Positions 34,499-46,949 of a stretch of 64,000 bases of DNA are shown piece after piece. The position numbers were made by a program, and so were the translations under genes. How positions within the stretch are numbered: position 1 is the stretch's first letter; each line of letters starts with the position of its first letter. The DNA is taken from contig LNAC01000019.1 of assembly GCA_002007465.1 (NCBI GenBank), positions 1,786,344 to 1,850,343 on the forward strand, given 5' to 3'. The DNA comes from Ailurus styani (taxonomy: Eukaryota; Chordata; Mammalia; Carnivora; Ailuridae). The notes below the pieces were generated by a model that had not been told where the DNA came from, did no database searches, and saw nothing but the letters and a program-made list of their open reading frames with translations.

Positions 34499-35136
34499 GT
34501 TGGTCCAGGAAAAGCTAGCAGACCTCTACCTTCTGCTCCCAGAATGGAAGACAAGAAAGAAGACAAACAACGCCCATCACCATGACCTGATCTGGAGGAG
34601 TAGAGATGACAGGTCTATTTAGAGGATTTCATTGGCCAACTGTCATTAGTATTTCTTGTTGGCAGAGGAGAAGAGAGAAGAATGGGGTGGAGGAAAAGGG
34701 GGTACGGAGAGGAGATGGGAGAGGGGAGGATGGAGAGAAACATTTTTTATTTTAATCTCAAATATGAGGGGTGAAAACACACCAAAAAACAAGATGGGTG
34801 AGGAAAACATGCAAGATACTAAGCATGCATCCTTTCTTTAGAAATTATCACATTTACACAAGCGTACTTAAATACTTAAAACATTTCAAACAAATATACG
34901 AAATTTTGCTACATAAAAATGGCAATAATAGAAAAACATCCACAATTGGCTCTCTAGAACTAAAGAAACCAAGTAAATGGAAGTTGCCAAAAAATATTAA
35001 ATGCCTTGGAATTTTTCCTCAGATACTAAAAAATTGGATTATTTCTCATCTCTATAAAGAACAAAAGCATCACGCACAAATTGTACTTTGAAAAATTCAA
35101 ATTTGTAATAAACAATCCCTAGAGAAATGGCAACCT

Positions 35137-35142
35137 AAAAAA

Positions 35143-35189
<47 letters not shown>

Positions 35190-35191
35190 AT
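35137..35191 (+). repeat. (AAAT)n microsatellite
   Basis: About thirteen uninterrupted AAAT units, with no SINE body beside it. Confidence 0.97.
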
Positions 35192-37502
35192 GCCTAGTAC
35201 CACAACGGGCAGCAAAATCATCAGAACTAACTCCTCTAGAGGGGAGGAATTATGGATTGGTCTAAAAGAGCAAAGCTAAAAAATACGGCAGATTCATCCT
35301 TTTTTTTTTTTTTTTTTTTGTCTTTAAGATACAGACCCTGGAACAACATAGGGAAGTGAGAAAAGATGGAAACAAAGGATGTCCAGGGGATAGGGTATAT
35401 AAAAATTTATAGAAACTCTAAAATCCTTTTTTGTGGAAGAGGTATAAATTATTTGTTTCCAACACTTGGTGAATCAGGATAGATGGAAAGAGAGATTTTT
35501 TTTTTTTGATGGAAAGAGATCTCTTAAGGGAATTTTAAATTAGGATACAATGAATAAATCTATTCTGTTAAGAGTTTAAGTTCGAGTTGGTTACAAAGTA
35601 AGAAAGTGGTATTAATCCTAATAAAAATCCAAAGTCTGTGACCGGCAATTTTAAATTCATACTAGGAATTATTTATGGATTAAGTAAAAAAATTTCTACT
35701 CTGTGGCGCTCACCTCCCCCCTTACTAAGGAGATAAGAAGTCAGTATCTTTCCCTCTCACCAATTCTTCAACTTCCGAAGAATCACTTCTCAGGAAAACA
35801 CAGCATTTCCTTTGTCAGTAGCTGAAATCAGGTTGTATCGTGCTTGTATCCCCGACTTCTCTGCTCTGAGTCTCATGGAAAGTGAAAACCGTTTTCCAGG
35901 TCATGAATTTTCGAGGGTTTAGGTATTTTAAAACACCTTGCCAGTTCAGGATTATCTTGAGACATTTCCCATGAGCAGAGGAAACTACCACCTTAGTTCA
36001 GGGATGCAGATCAAGTGGGATTTTATGAGATTAAGAACAACTTTTGAGACAGCTTAACACTTCAGCATAACCACAGAGACACCCTTGTTTGAACTTCCCT
36101 TGAACATGAACAAGAAGATAATAAAAATAATGCTAGAATCGTTCTGACCAATTTACTGCCAAAGTGTGCCTTTCAGCCAAAATATCCCCTTCTGATACCA
36201 ACAGAGTCTTCCAATTCTAATCATTATTACACCATCTTGGAAATGAGAGAAGTGTTTCTAATTTTAAAATTAACTAAAAGCAGATGCTGGAGTTCCATTA
36301 AACTCTTCCAGCTGCTACTGAACCACTGGCAACCTGAGTCTATTTAATTTGGAGCACACTAATGGTAAAAAGGAAAATCTGACTGCCAAAATTGCACACC
36401 CAAGTTAAACCAGAGAGGCAGAAAATGAAAACAGCTCATGAAAGCGAATGTATTCTAAGACAACTCTCCAACTGATGACGGGCAATTTTTCCTGCGGTTA
36501 ATAGCTAAAAAAAGGTTATTGCTTATTAAATCCTTAATTCAAATACAGCCAAACAAGCAATCCTATCTGCAACATGTCAGTTGATTTTATTCATCTTGGT
36601 TTATGCTTCCGAAAACTGAGTCTTCCCTACAATGCTTTAAGATGCAGACAGGTTTAGATGCATTGACAGCATACCTGAGGGCATTGTTAATATTGATTAA
36701 TTAAAGTGAGATATCAAGTTAATTAATATTTAGCAAGGTCAAAATGACAGACTGGTTTGACATGCAGCCCCTCAACCCTGATGACTTATCATCACTCCTC
36801 AAGAGGCAGCCTGCTTTGGGGTGGGGAGAGAAGTGGGGCCCCTTACAGGTGGCGCTGAAATGACAGCAGCGTGTAATGTAAAAGCGCTTTGTCATTCACG
36901 TAATGTCTGGGGTAATGAAATGAATTCACTTTCTGGCTTCCTCTAGCCTGCGATGCCAAAGAACACTGTGTTATCAGCACAGATGGAGCATGCATGGTTC
37001 TGGAGAAGAGCCTGGTGCAAACTACAAACAAGCCACTGTGAATACCAATGAATCCCGGAGAATCAGATCCTTGCTGTCAAGTGACAGTTTTGGAAGCAAC
37101 ATAAAAATGAGTGAGTCCCAGTGGTCTTGTCCAACCAAATGTACTGTCAAGACTCTGGACAGGCAATTTGGAAGCCATGCAAATCACAGAGGCCTGGCTG
37201 CTACTTTCTTCTGAGAAGCAAGCGCAAGAAGACTTTCACCCATGAGCCTGCATTCTTTTTCCACATCACCCCCTCCCCACACCATTTCTTAGTCAGTAAA
37301 GAGGGAGTGGATAATCTGTGCTAAGGCAAACACTGATCTACTTCTCTGCATCAGCTATCTCTGCTCAGGAGAAAGCTCATCCAGGCTGTAGAAGAACAGA
37401 ATGGATTCACAAGTATGCTGTATATTACTATGAAATATAAAGTGGTGAAGTCAATGAACATAAACAAATAATGCATGGAAAATGATTAGAAAAGAGGCAT
37501 AC

Positions 37503-37577
37503 CCATCAACATACTGAGAAGTCTCTGGACCTTTGAACTCACCCCCACAACTCTGTACAATCCTTGGTCATTTATAC
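37503..37577 (-). CDS. ARHGAP10: ARHGAP10 exon: RhoGAP arginine-finger loop
   Basis: This 75-base exon has minus-strand acceptor TTCCAATAG and donor GTATGC, with phase 1 at both ends. It encodes INDQGLYRVVGVSSKVQRLL followed by SMLM. The family pattern G-L-Y-R-x-x-G contains the arginine finger that RhoGAP proteins insert into the GTPase active site; here it is the AGA codon at 37552-37554. The arginine and both flanking glycines are intact, so the protein should be catalytically competent. The last base is the first of an aspartate codon finished in the exon at 30751-30838. Confidence 0.96.
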
Positions 37578-38435
37578 CTATTGGAAGAGACAAAGTTGTT
37601 AGCAAAATACAAGACTGTCATATTTTAAAAGCTGGCAACAAACAATCGCATTCAGAATCTTTGCTAACTCACATTAGCAGCATTCCTGTTGACTACAAAA
37701 ATAATGCTCGACAAAAGCAAGTGTTTACCAACTTGTTCTAGCAGCTTGGTATTCATGAGTTATGGTTGGAAAATAATCTCATAAAAACAATGTTCCATGT
37801 GGACAAAATGTAATGAGTCAATGTTAATGAAAGAAGTTCCTTAAGTAGTACTCATGTGTACCAGTGTATTCTGTAAAGATGCATGGTAACTTTCATGTTT
37901 ATTATGTTTACTTATTCTGGATGTTTTTCTTGAAAAGTTTTAGCCTTTTAAAAATAACATGGTGTTAATTAGTACACAGAAAGAAATCATTATTTGCATG
38001 ATTCTTTAAGACCACGGAAATACATTCAAAACTAAGGCAGCAATGTTTTTGTTTTGTTTTTAAGAGCTATTATATGCTCTGTCCAGTGAGGAGCTCTGAA
38101 ACTTCCAAGGAACATTACTACAAAGTATACATCGAAATGAACCAAATCATAGTATTCTCTCTCTGCAGAGCCGGGGGAAACAAAATATCTCTTTGCACGA
38201 CAGATAAGAAGTAAAGGCAAGGAAATGTACTGTCCAACATAATTTAGTATACTGAATACGTGGCACCTTTGGATTCTGATTTGAATAAACCAACTTATAA
38301 AAGGGCATTTTTGAGGCAATCAGGAAACTCTGAGCAACATGAAGATTAGGTCAGAAAATGTCCCTATTTTTTTAAGGTACATACGGAAAAGAGTGAAAGG
38401 AACCTATCTGAGATTTGCTTTAAGAGCAAAAAAGG

Positions 38436-38554
38436 AGTCTCTTATGGTTCCTTCTTTGCTCTTAAAGCAAATATCAGATAGAATGCTGTGAAAGATGTAA
38501 GCCTGATGATTCACAGACCTGTACCCCTTGGGCAAAGAATAAAAATAAAACTAA
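38436..38554 (+). mobile_element. Rearranged LINE-1 3' stub
   Basis: 38436-38449 is AGTCTCTTATGGTT, the reverse complement of LINE-1 AACCATAAGAGACT. 38450-38480 is an inverted copy of the upstream flank. From 38481 sense LINE-1 3' end follows (GAATGCTGTGAAAGATGTAA, TGATTCACAGACCTGTACCC) to an A-rich tail ending about 38566. After the tail comes GAGCAAAGAAGG, a partial repeat of the target. Confidence 0.85.
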
Positions 38555-38929
38555 AAAAAAAAAAAAAAGAGCAAAGAAGGGATAGATGAAGCAATTTTAG
38601 TAAAAACTTTTTAATTGTTGACCCTGAGTACTAGGAATACAAGAGTTGATTGTACCACTCTCTCTATTGTTTTTATGCTTGAAACCTTTCATAATAAAAT
38701 AACGACTTTCAAAAAAACAAGACTTATCTTTACTTCTCAAAAGAATTACAACTTGTGCCCTGTGCTTGTGGTCTGCACCACCAATGTTAAAGCTAACAAG
38801 AATACAACTGGCTGAAAGGAAGATGGTGCCTCTAATCCTCCAAATTTCCAAAACAAGAAAAGGCCATGGAATTTGCCCAAGGGGGCTTACTTTCTTCTTG
38901 CCTCCCTGCTTGGGTGATGAATAGAATAC

Positions 38930-39060
38930 CAGACAGATTCTGAAGGGCTGGATTCCAGTTAAGGCTCAGTCACTCCTGAGCTCTGACACCTTGGGCAAGA
39001 CCAGAGACTTCTCTGAGTCTCAATGAGGTATCTGAGATCAAGGATAGCATCTTGCACCTT
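38930..39060 (+). mobile_element. MIR SINE
   Basis: GGCTGGATTCCAGTTAAGGC, GACACCTTGGGCAAGACCAG and TCTGAGTCTCAATGAGG follow the MIR order. Confidence 0.65.
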
Positions 39061-39257
39061 GTGTTATGGTGGGAGGATACGGAGACGATATTAACACATG
39101 TACTGTCCATTATAATACACTGCACACATAAAAGCTCTTACTACTCCTTGCAAAAAACAAGTCTTTATTTTCCTTTTCTCTATTTTGCCTTTCATATATT
39201 TCTCCTTAATCGTTTTTTAAGCTTCTCTTTTTAAATATCCTACTTATCTAGTATATA

Positions 39258-39595
39258 TGAAATATTGCAACCCTCCAAAATCCATAACCCTCACTACCTC
39301 AGAATTTGACTGTTTGGAAATAAAGTCTTTAAAAGAGGTAATTAAGTTAAAATTAGGTCACGAGGGTAGACCCTAAACCAATGACCAATGTTCCTATAAG
39401 AAGTTGGAACACACACACAGAAGGGAAGACGATATTGGAGACACAGGGAGATGACAGTCACCCACAAACCAAGGAGAGGGGGCCCCCAATGGACCTCCGA
39501 TTTCTAGCCCCCAGAATTCTGAGAAAGTAAATTCCTATTGTTTAAGCCACCGAGTCTGTGGTACTTCACTATGGCAGTCCAGCAAACACATACAT
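39258..39595 (+). mobile_element. MaLR-like (MLT-type) solo LTR
   Basis: CAACCCTCCAAAATCCATAA, CCTCAGAATTTGACTGTTTG, AGTTAAAATTAGGTCACGAG, GGAGACACAGGGAGATGAC, CTAGCCCCCAGAATTCTGAG and TGTTTAAGCCACCGAGTCTG, GTGGTACTTCACTATGGCAG follow the MLT-type order. Similar blocks occur in the element at 11313-12212. Confidence 0.65.
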
Positions 39596-42500
39596 CTTCT
39601 CTGTCAATTATCTCCAAAGAGTTCAAAGAGCCAGAAGAGCAAAGGCTAGCCTTTCAGTCTACATATGTCTGTTCTAAAGATGCTTTGAATGCTCAAGAAT
39701 CAAAGCAGCAGAGAGGCATCTTCCTGATGGGGAAGCTCATGGACTCCAAGAGAGAGAGAGAAATTCAGGTCAGCCCTGTCAGGAGTTGATAAAAAGGAAA
39801 GGAAATTGTCCAGAAACACAAAAATCAGAGTTTGAACCTGCTACACAAGGAAAGACTGGGCCTCATTCCTTCCTTCTCCTAGAGGCCAGAAGGCCATGGC
39901 CAAAGAATTTAAAATACTAGAGAATTTTTTTTTTCCTCAATACTCCTCTATATAAGAAACCTAAAATAGTTTGACCTCAGGGCCAGAAGCCAAAAGAGCA
40001 AGTCATATTCCACAGTCAAACAAACGTGCATCTTTGAGGAGGGCCTGAAATACATAGAGAAATGAAATAAGAATGTTACCTCAGCAATAATCATCACTCT
40101 ATGCTGGTAATTACTATCAGATAATTGATCAAGTTCAAATTCATCAACCTGAGAGAAGCTGAGTTAATTGCTAATGCATAATGAAAGGTGCAAGGGGGAA
40201 TTGATGCTACTCAATGCAGTTTCCACGTTTTTAAGGTGAAATTTAAATAAACCTGATATTAAAGCAGCTTGGAAACAGCCCATAAAACTCATAGACACAC
40301 ACACACATACAAGTCATGTAGGATTTTGTTTCTTGTTATAATACCTTAAAAGCTCTGAATTAAGAAAATTGGAACATACTTTGTATCTATGAACACACAC
40401 ATCCTATAAAAGACAACAAATAAATACATTTGAAAAATATAAACCAATCAATATGACAAGTCCCATGAGGGGGTTTATCACAGTCTTTCCAGCTTCTCTT
40501 CCACATTTTCCCCTTTCAGCCAAAGGAGTCACCACGTCTAATTGCCAAGTACTCGAATTTTGAAATTTTCTTTGACTTCCTCTCTGTCATTTTCCAAATT
40601 CAATAGGTCAGTGGGCACAATTTCTTCAAACTTCAGACTAATCTCTGCTCCTTCAAACAGTTTTGACTTTTATACACACACATTTATTAAGGCATCCTTG
40701 CAGGGAAGCACACACAACCATAATTCATTCTGAACATCATCATTTTTTCTTTTTGTTTTTCAAACCACTTTGATTATCTAAGTTCCCTTCCATTCCCATT
40801 TAAGAGTAAGCCCTCAGAGATCAAGTCTTGATTCCAGAACAAGCAGGTAAAGCATAAACACATAAATACCCACATGGGCCCTACCTCACCTACCTACATT
40901 TATTGTGGAGTATTCACCTTCATCAGAAGGTGAATAGAAGATAGACCCCAGACTATCACCCGGAGGAACCAAATTCATGCCCTCCTGAGGCAGAGATCCC
41001 ATCTGACAGAAATGTTCTTCCCCTTCTCTTCACAAATTACTCATCTGTCAAGTATTTATTCATCAAATACGTGCCGGGTACTGTTCTAGCTGCCCAAGAT
41101 TCAGCAGTGAGCAAAATGAAGACCTTCAAAATAAAATAAAATAAAATCCCACCTTTTCTACCACCAGCCCACAGTGATATTCCCTTTCTCTGAATGTGAC
41201 TCATAATTAATTCTTCCTAACACTTGATTACATTTTAAAACAAGCCCACAATCTCTTATTTGCAATTCCCAAAATCAAAATCTGAATGCTTGACCTGACA
41301 TCAGATTATTTATGTCTGTATTTTTCCCGACTCAGTGTGAATAGTCCTAATTAACCATGTTAAATGTAATTTCCACACACAACCCATCTGAAGATGTTAT
41401 TACTGTCTACATTACCTTTCTAAAACACATCCAGCCTCATGATTTTCAGACTTGTGTTCTACCCTCTCTTCCCAAATACATAGAGACATGGAAAGATACT
41501 AGGTCAATCTTGGATTCTGTTTTATTAATAGCTTTCACGGTGCCTTGCAGAGAATGGTTGAGTACAGAAGAGGCATGGCTAGGGTGATTTGACTTGAAAT
41601 TAACTTGGAATTACAAATATAGACTGGACTTGGTCCAAAACAGATATTACAATTGGGAACTAAAAACTTAAATACACAAGCTACCACAATCTTTTCGGGA
41701 TATCAACATTCCCTGATGTCATTACTACATAACTTTCAACTTTTGACAAAAATTTGTCATCTGATCAAAGTGCTACAGACCACAAGATTTTTTTCTCTTT
41801 CAATAAATAAGAATGTTTTTGATCAGTAATAAAGAAAGGGTAAGTGCTCTCCATTACCATGATGAGCAGCTGCTGACAGCTGTCCCTGGGCAAAGTGGAC
41901 AAGGTGAAATCAAATGTGTCTTCCTTCCCACCACCTGTCTCCTCCAATCTCACACAGTCCTGTCATTGAGCACTAGCCGCATCTTTCTTGAGGAGAAACT
42001 CGAAAAGTGGAAATGAGTCAGGTTTCATCATCATCTCAGCTTTCCTCTCAGAACCCAGATGATGGTGCCAGAACCAGAACCATTCTACTCCATAAAACAC
42101 CTGCACAGAACTACTCAGTACCAATGGGCACTCAGAGGCCCTGTTAGGTGAGCTGAAGAAGAAAAAATTAAAAAATAAAAAATAAGATGCTCTGGGACAA
42201 ACAAAGAATTAGATGCAAAAGGAAAAGAAAGCCAAAGAGGGTGGGTAAGTTCACTTAAACAACAGAGAGGGGGCAAAGGCTGAAGTGGCTGCAACTGGCA
42301 AATAAATGTATTGAGTAAGAAGAAAACAGGAAGTGGCATTTAGAGTAAAGGAAGCAAAAGAGAGAAGACAAGTAATTAAAATACACACACACACAGAGGA
42401 AAGGTCAACAAAGAACAGAATGAAAGGAAGGAGAAATGGGAAATAAATGAGAAGATAACAGACTAGAAATTATGTAACATTTAAATCTTATTAATTCATA

Positions 42501-44020
42501 AAATATTATGTACTTACTGTATTTTAAGCACTGAGGTAGAATAAAGTGAAGACAGGGTAAAATTTAGAAGAGAATTAAAAGAGAGAGAAACTTGGGACCA
42601 ACCAGCCATAAAGTCTTGTCTTTCCTTTCCTTTCTGGCTTCAGGAGCAGATTCCACACATGATAACTCAGGATTCTTAATAACTTGTGTGAACCTCAGCA
42701 CATGGTAAACATTTAACAAATGAATTGGATACATTAATGGATAAACTGAATAAATGATTAATAAGTTGATGATTGATTTGTAAAGTGGTAAGGACAGAAA
42801 ATAAAAGGGGACAGAAAAGGTTCTTTGTTAGTAGAAAAGAGAGATATAATAGGATAAAAGAATAAGACTCCAAGTGGAACGTAAATACTTTTGATGGAAA
42901 CAGGCACAAAATTATTAAAAAGAACTTTCCAAGTGTATGATTCTACAGAAATAAATGACCACATGTTACAGGTCTATCAACTAACATTCATTCAGTTCTC
43001 ATACAGTAACCAGCAGAGTGCTTGGCATGGAATGAGGTAATTGATCAATATTTGTGGAAGGACCAAACCATTTATTTGCATTTGTGCAAGTTGACAACAG
43101 GGGTGAAAGGTCATTAATATCCAGGCTCACATTCACAGAATTTACATCAAAAGTCTGCCACATGTCATCATTAATAAAGCATATGCGCGCGCACACACGC
43201 AAACACGCATAAATACAAACATAGTAGTCTCACATGTCCCCCGGCGCTGCAAAAATGAATTCCCCTTTGGGCTATGTAATGAGCAAACATACAATTTTAT
43301 GCATATATAAATATTAATCATAGTTGTAAGTATGTTTTATGATTATATATTATAAATATTAACTAACCTTGAGAGGCTCTTAAAAATAGAAGGAAAAAAG
43401 CACCGTAGGTAAAATGATTAGGAGAAACTTGCAAGGAAATGACCCAGCAACAAGGCTAAGAATGATATGCTATAAAGGTGACTCCAAAAAGAGCAATGAG
43501 GAGGCTCATGAATAGTGCTTCAGGTCATCAGTAAATTACAAAAATTTGATAATGTGTCCCTTACATCTATTTATAACTAATCCCCAATAAACACTCCATT
43601 TACATGTCTGTGCAAATCTAATAAGCACTTTCCAAGTTATCCACTGAACTGGATTACATAAAAATAAACAGCCTCGTACACAGAGATGCCCTTACAAGAT
43701 ACGGGACAATTCATAATACTTCAAAGTTCTGTCAAAAAGCACATTTATATTAAATTATTTTTAAGTATAAGCAGGTAGAACCAAGAATCATTCACTCTAG
43801 TCCACCAAAGAGACATAACATTCAACATCATAAATTTAAGAGACTGGATTTATAGAATTCTAGAACTCTAAAACTTTGTAAGAAGAATGCATTGTTTTTA
43901 ACACTTCCAAAGAATTAAATACTACAAAAAAGGGTAAGAAACAAATTTTAAGCCCTGAAAGAGAAGACTGACTACAGCTGATAGTAACATTTTAAACTTT
44001 CTAATCTCGGTTCCCTCACT

Positions 44021-44051
<31 letters not shown>

Positions 44052-44139
44052 GTAATCGGGAAACACAAGTTTGTTGAGATTAAGTTTGTAAGATGAAAAT
44101 TATTACGAGTTAAGGTTGCTGACATCCTGGAAACTTCCA

Positions 44140-44330
44140 ACTCTACCACTACCCCCTTGTACAACCTGAGAAGTTGCTCAATCTCTCTGTGCCTCAGCTT
44201 CTTTACCTGAAAAATGAGGTTAACAGTGGCATGCAGTTGTCATGAAAATTAAAGGAGACAACATGTGTAAAGCATGTGCATGAGCCTCACATACCAAGCA
44301 CTCATCACAAGCTTTAGTTGAGCATAAAAT
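44140..44330 (+). mobile_element. MIR SINE
   Basis: CAACTCTACCACTACCCCCT, CTGTGCCTCAGCTTCTTTAC, CTGAAAAATGAGGTTAACAG and GTAAAGCATGTGCATGAGCC are in MIR order. Confidence 0.75.
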
Positions 44331-44993
44331 TCATAATCAGTATCAAAACAGCTAGGTACAAGACACAATACATCCACACTTTCCCCTACCTGAGGCATGT
44401 AGGCTATAGCCTACTTTTATACCACAAAGCATATGTTGAGAAGAGACTCAAAGTTTATTCAATATGAATGGTTCATGGAAAATATGAAATTCCTGTTCAC
44501 CGATCCCACTTGGAATTTCTCCCCGAGAGGACGATGATGTGGGCTGCAGACAGAGAAACATTACAGATAGCTAGTATCTGCCGGGGGAACCACTCAGCAC
44601 ATTTCCTTCCTATTAAGTCTTGGTTTCACTTTCAGGTGGCCTCCAAGTACACTTTTCAGATAAATTCACTTCCGCACTATGATGAACAGCCTCCCCCATG
44701 AGCAGGGACTTTGAGGAAAGTCTCGTGATTTCATTCACATGGCCTTCCCATGCCCAAACCAACCCGGGACTGAGCTCAGAAACCCGACAGCTTGCCGCAC
44801 GAGAGCTGCTGTGCCCAGTGAGGCTGGCTGCCACGTCCACTTCCATTACTGCATCCCATCCCAGCAGAAGAGATGAATATGGGCAAGTACAAGGCAAATA
44901 TCCAATTCCAGGTCTAAGCTAATATTTTGGGAAGCACTGATCACTTCAGGACTCTTCAGACACATCTAGGCTTAACTCTAAGACTCATCCTTT

Positions 44994-45637
44994 AAAACCC
45001 TCCTACACTCTTGGTGGGAATGCAAGTTGGTACAGCCACTTAGGAAAACAGTGTGGAGATTCCTCAAAAAATTAAAAATAGAGCTGCCCTATGACCCTGT
45101 AATTGCACTACTGGGTATTTGCCGCAAAGATAAAGAGGTAGTGAAAAGAAGGGTCATATGTACCCCAATGTTCATAGCAGCAATGTCCACAATCACCAAA
45201 CTGGAAAGAGCCAAGATGCCCTTCAACAGATGAATAGATAAAGAAGATATGGTCCATATATACAATGGAATATCACACAGCCATCAGAAAGGATGAATAC
45301 CCAACTTTTGTATCAACATGGATGGGACTGGAGGAGATTACACTGAGTGAAATAAGTCAAGCAGAGAAAGTCAATTATCATATGGTTTCACTTACTTGTG
45401 GAACATAAGGAATAAAATGGAGGACTTTAGGGGTAAATCAGAGGGGGAGACAAGCCATGAGAGACTGTGGACTGAGAAACAAACTGAGGGTTATGGAGAG
45501 GAGGGGAGAGGGGGTATGTGTGAGCCTGGTGGTGGGTATTAAGGAGGGTACGTATTGCATGGAGCACTGGGTGTGGTGCATAAACAATGAATCTTGGATC
45601 ACCGAAAAAATAAAGTTAAAAAAAAAAAAAAAGGAAA
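44994..45637 (+). mobile_element. LINE-1 3' end with 14-bp target-site duplication
   Basis: Sense LINE-1 from CCCTCCTACACTCTTGGTGG to CATAAACAATGAATCTTGGA and a poly(A) tail. Perfect direct repeat AAGACTCATCCTTT at 44980-44993 and 45638-45651. Its 3' untranslated region (GGAGCACTGGGTGTGGTGCA) differs from that of the copies at 29660 and 34161, so it belongs to another carnivore LINE-1 lineage. Frames broken. Confidence 0.95.
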
Positions 45638-46144
45638 AAGACTCATCCTTTCAAATCCAAGTCTCAAGTACAAAGGGTATTTGGTTTATTAGCTGCTACC
45701 TTGGTATTAGGGTCACAACAGAACATAGATTCCTAGCATCCCATGTGACCAGCCTCATTTCCAGTTTCTAGCCCATATGAGAAAAAGCATTTTTGCTTCA
45801 GACAACTCCTAGACTTGCTACTATTCCTTGCACAAACACCCTAACCAGTGGGCAGAGCACCTCCAGCAGGGCTTGTGAGAAACTACAAACAAGAAGTCTC
45901 CTCTTTCATTAGTAATACTTGGGGTCCCAAACTCTCCCCAGCGGTCTGATGTCTTGCTGTCCCAGATCTGACAGACCTAGCTACGACTCATTCAATGTGC
46001 TCACATCTTTCCTCATGGTGGAAATCCTGGGGAAAGGAGTATCTCACAATCCCTGGGCTGCCCAGCAGAGATGGGCTCCCCTCCTACCACTGAGCTGTCG
46101 ACTAACTCTTCCTCTCACCATATTCTACTGCCACAGGATAATTC

Positions 46145-46325
46145 TAACTTTAAGTCAGGAGATGAAGATCCAGACCCCAGCTCTGCCACTTTCTAGTTGT
46201 GCGAACTGTGACAGGTTTACCCTTAATGTATTCCAAGCCTCAGATCCCTCAGGTGCACCTGAGCCTACTAAAAAAGATCAAGCTCAACAACCTGCTGAGT
46301 TTTGTAGGGGTTGGGTGAGCTAGAG
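46145..46325 (+). mobile_element. MIR SINE
   Basis: GATCCAGACCCCAGCTCTGC and CACTTTCTAGTTGTGCGAAC with a degraded core. The 134-codon frame at 45919-46323 runs into this and is not a gene. Confidence 0.6.
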
Positions 46326-46655
46326 CATATGAAATAGTTGGAAAACCTAAAATGTCATTTATTATTAGGGTTTTAAATATTGTCAGATGCAGATTCCACA
46401 CTGATATTATGTCTTTCACTAAGAGACTTTCCAAGGTGCTGCAGAGATTCTCAACAAAGGGAATAAATCTTTCTTGGGCTGATGGTGCCCCTTTGGAAGT
46501 CCATGATGGAGCTGGTATAGAAAGAAGGCATGAATTTAGAATGGTTTCATCTCAAATCTGGATGAGCACTTCGGAGACTGACACTTGAATCTCCCAGTTC
46601 CCCTTTTCTGCTATCCACGGTTTCAAACTTCCTCTATTCTTTAAAAATTTATCTA

Positions 46656-46845
46656 GGGGCGCCTGGGTGGCTCAGTTGGTTAAGCATCTGCCTTCCGCTC
46701 AGGTCATGATCTCAGGGTCCTGGGATTGGCCCACATGGGCCTCCCTCCTTAGTGGGGAGCCTGCTTCTCCCTCTGCTGCTCCCCCTGCTTGTACTCTCTC
46801 ACTGTGCCTCTGTCAAATAAATAAAATCTTTAAAAAATAAATAAC
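46656..46845 (+). mobile_element. CanSINE
   Basis: GGGGCGCCTGGGTGGCTCAG, TTGGTTAAGCATCTGCCTTC, CGCTCAGGTCATGATCTCAG, GGGGAGCCTGCTTCTCCCTC, tail CAAATAAATAAAATCTTTAA. Confidence 0.96.
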
Positions 46846-46949
46846 AAAAATGTGTCTGTATTCTTTCATTTATCTCTAGCATCCTTAGGAAATCAGCCTA
46901 CAGAGTCTCCATCTCCTCATGTTCATGGATGTTGAGAGCATTGGCATTA

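Larger units (their letters stand above)
30839..37502 (-). other. ARHGAP10: ARHGAP10 intron (6.7 kb)
   Basis: This intron has little recognisable repeat: a MIR near 31855-31965, a LINE-1 3' stub at 34161-34498 with target-site duplication, and an AAAT microsatellite at 35137-35191. The stretches 30900-31850, 31970-34110 and 35200-37500 look like unique sequence. A homeobox-site-like, TAAT-rich part at 36670-36735 is described in the findings. The frames of 60-115 codons here have no family support. Confidence 0.85.

Noticed and set aside
45919..46323. 134-codon plus-strand open frame
   Set aside because: It runs into a MIR, has no recognisable domain and no splice support.
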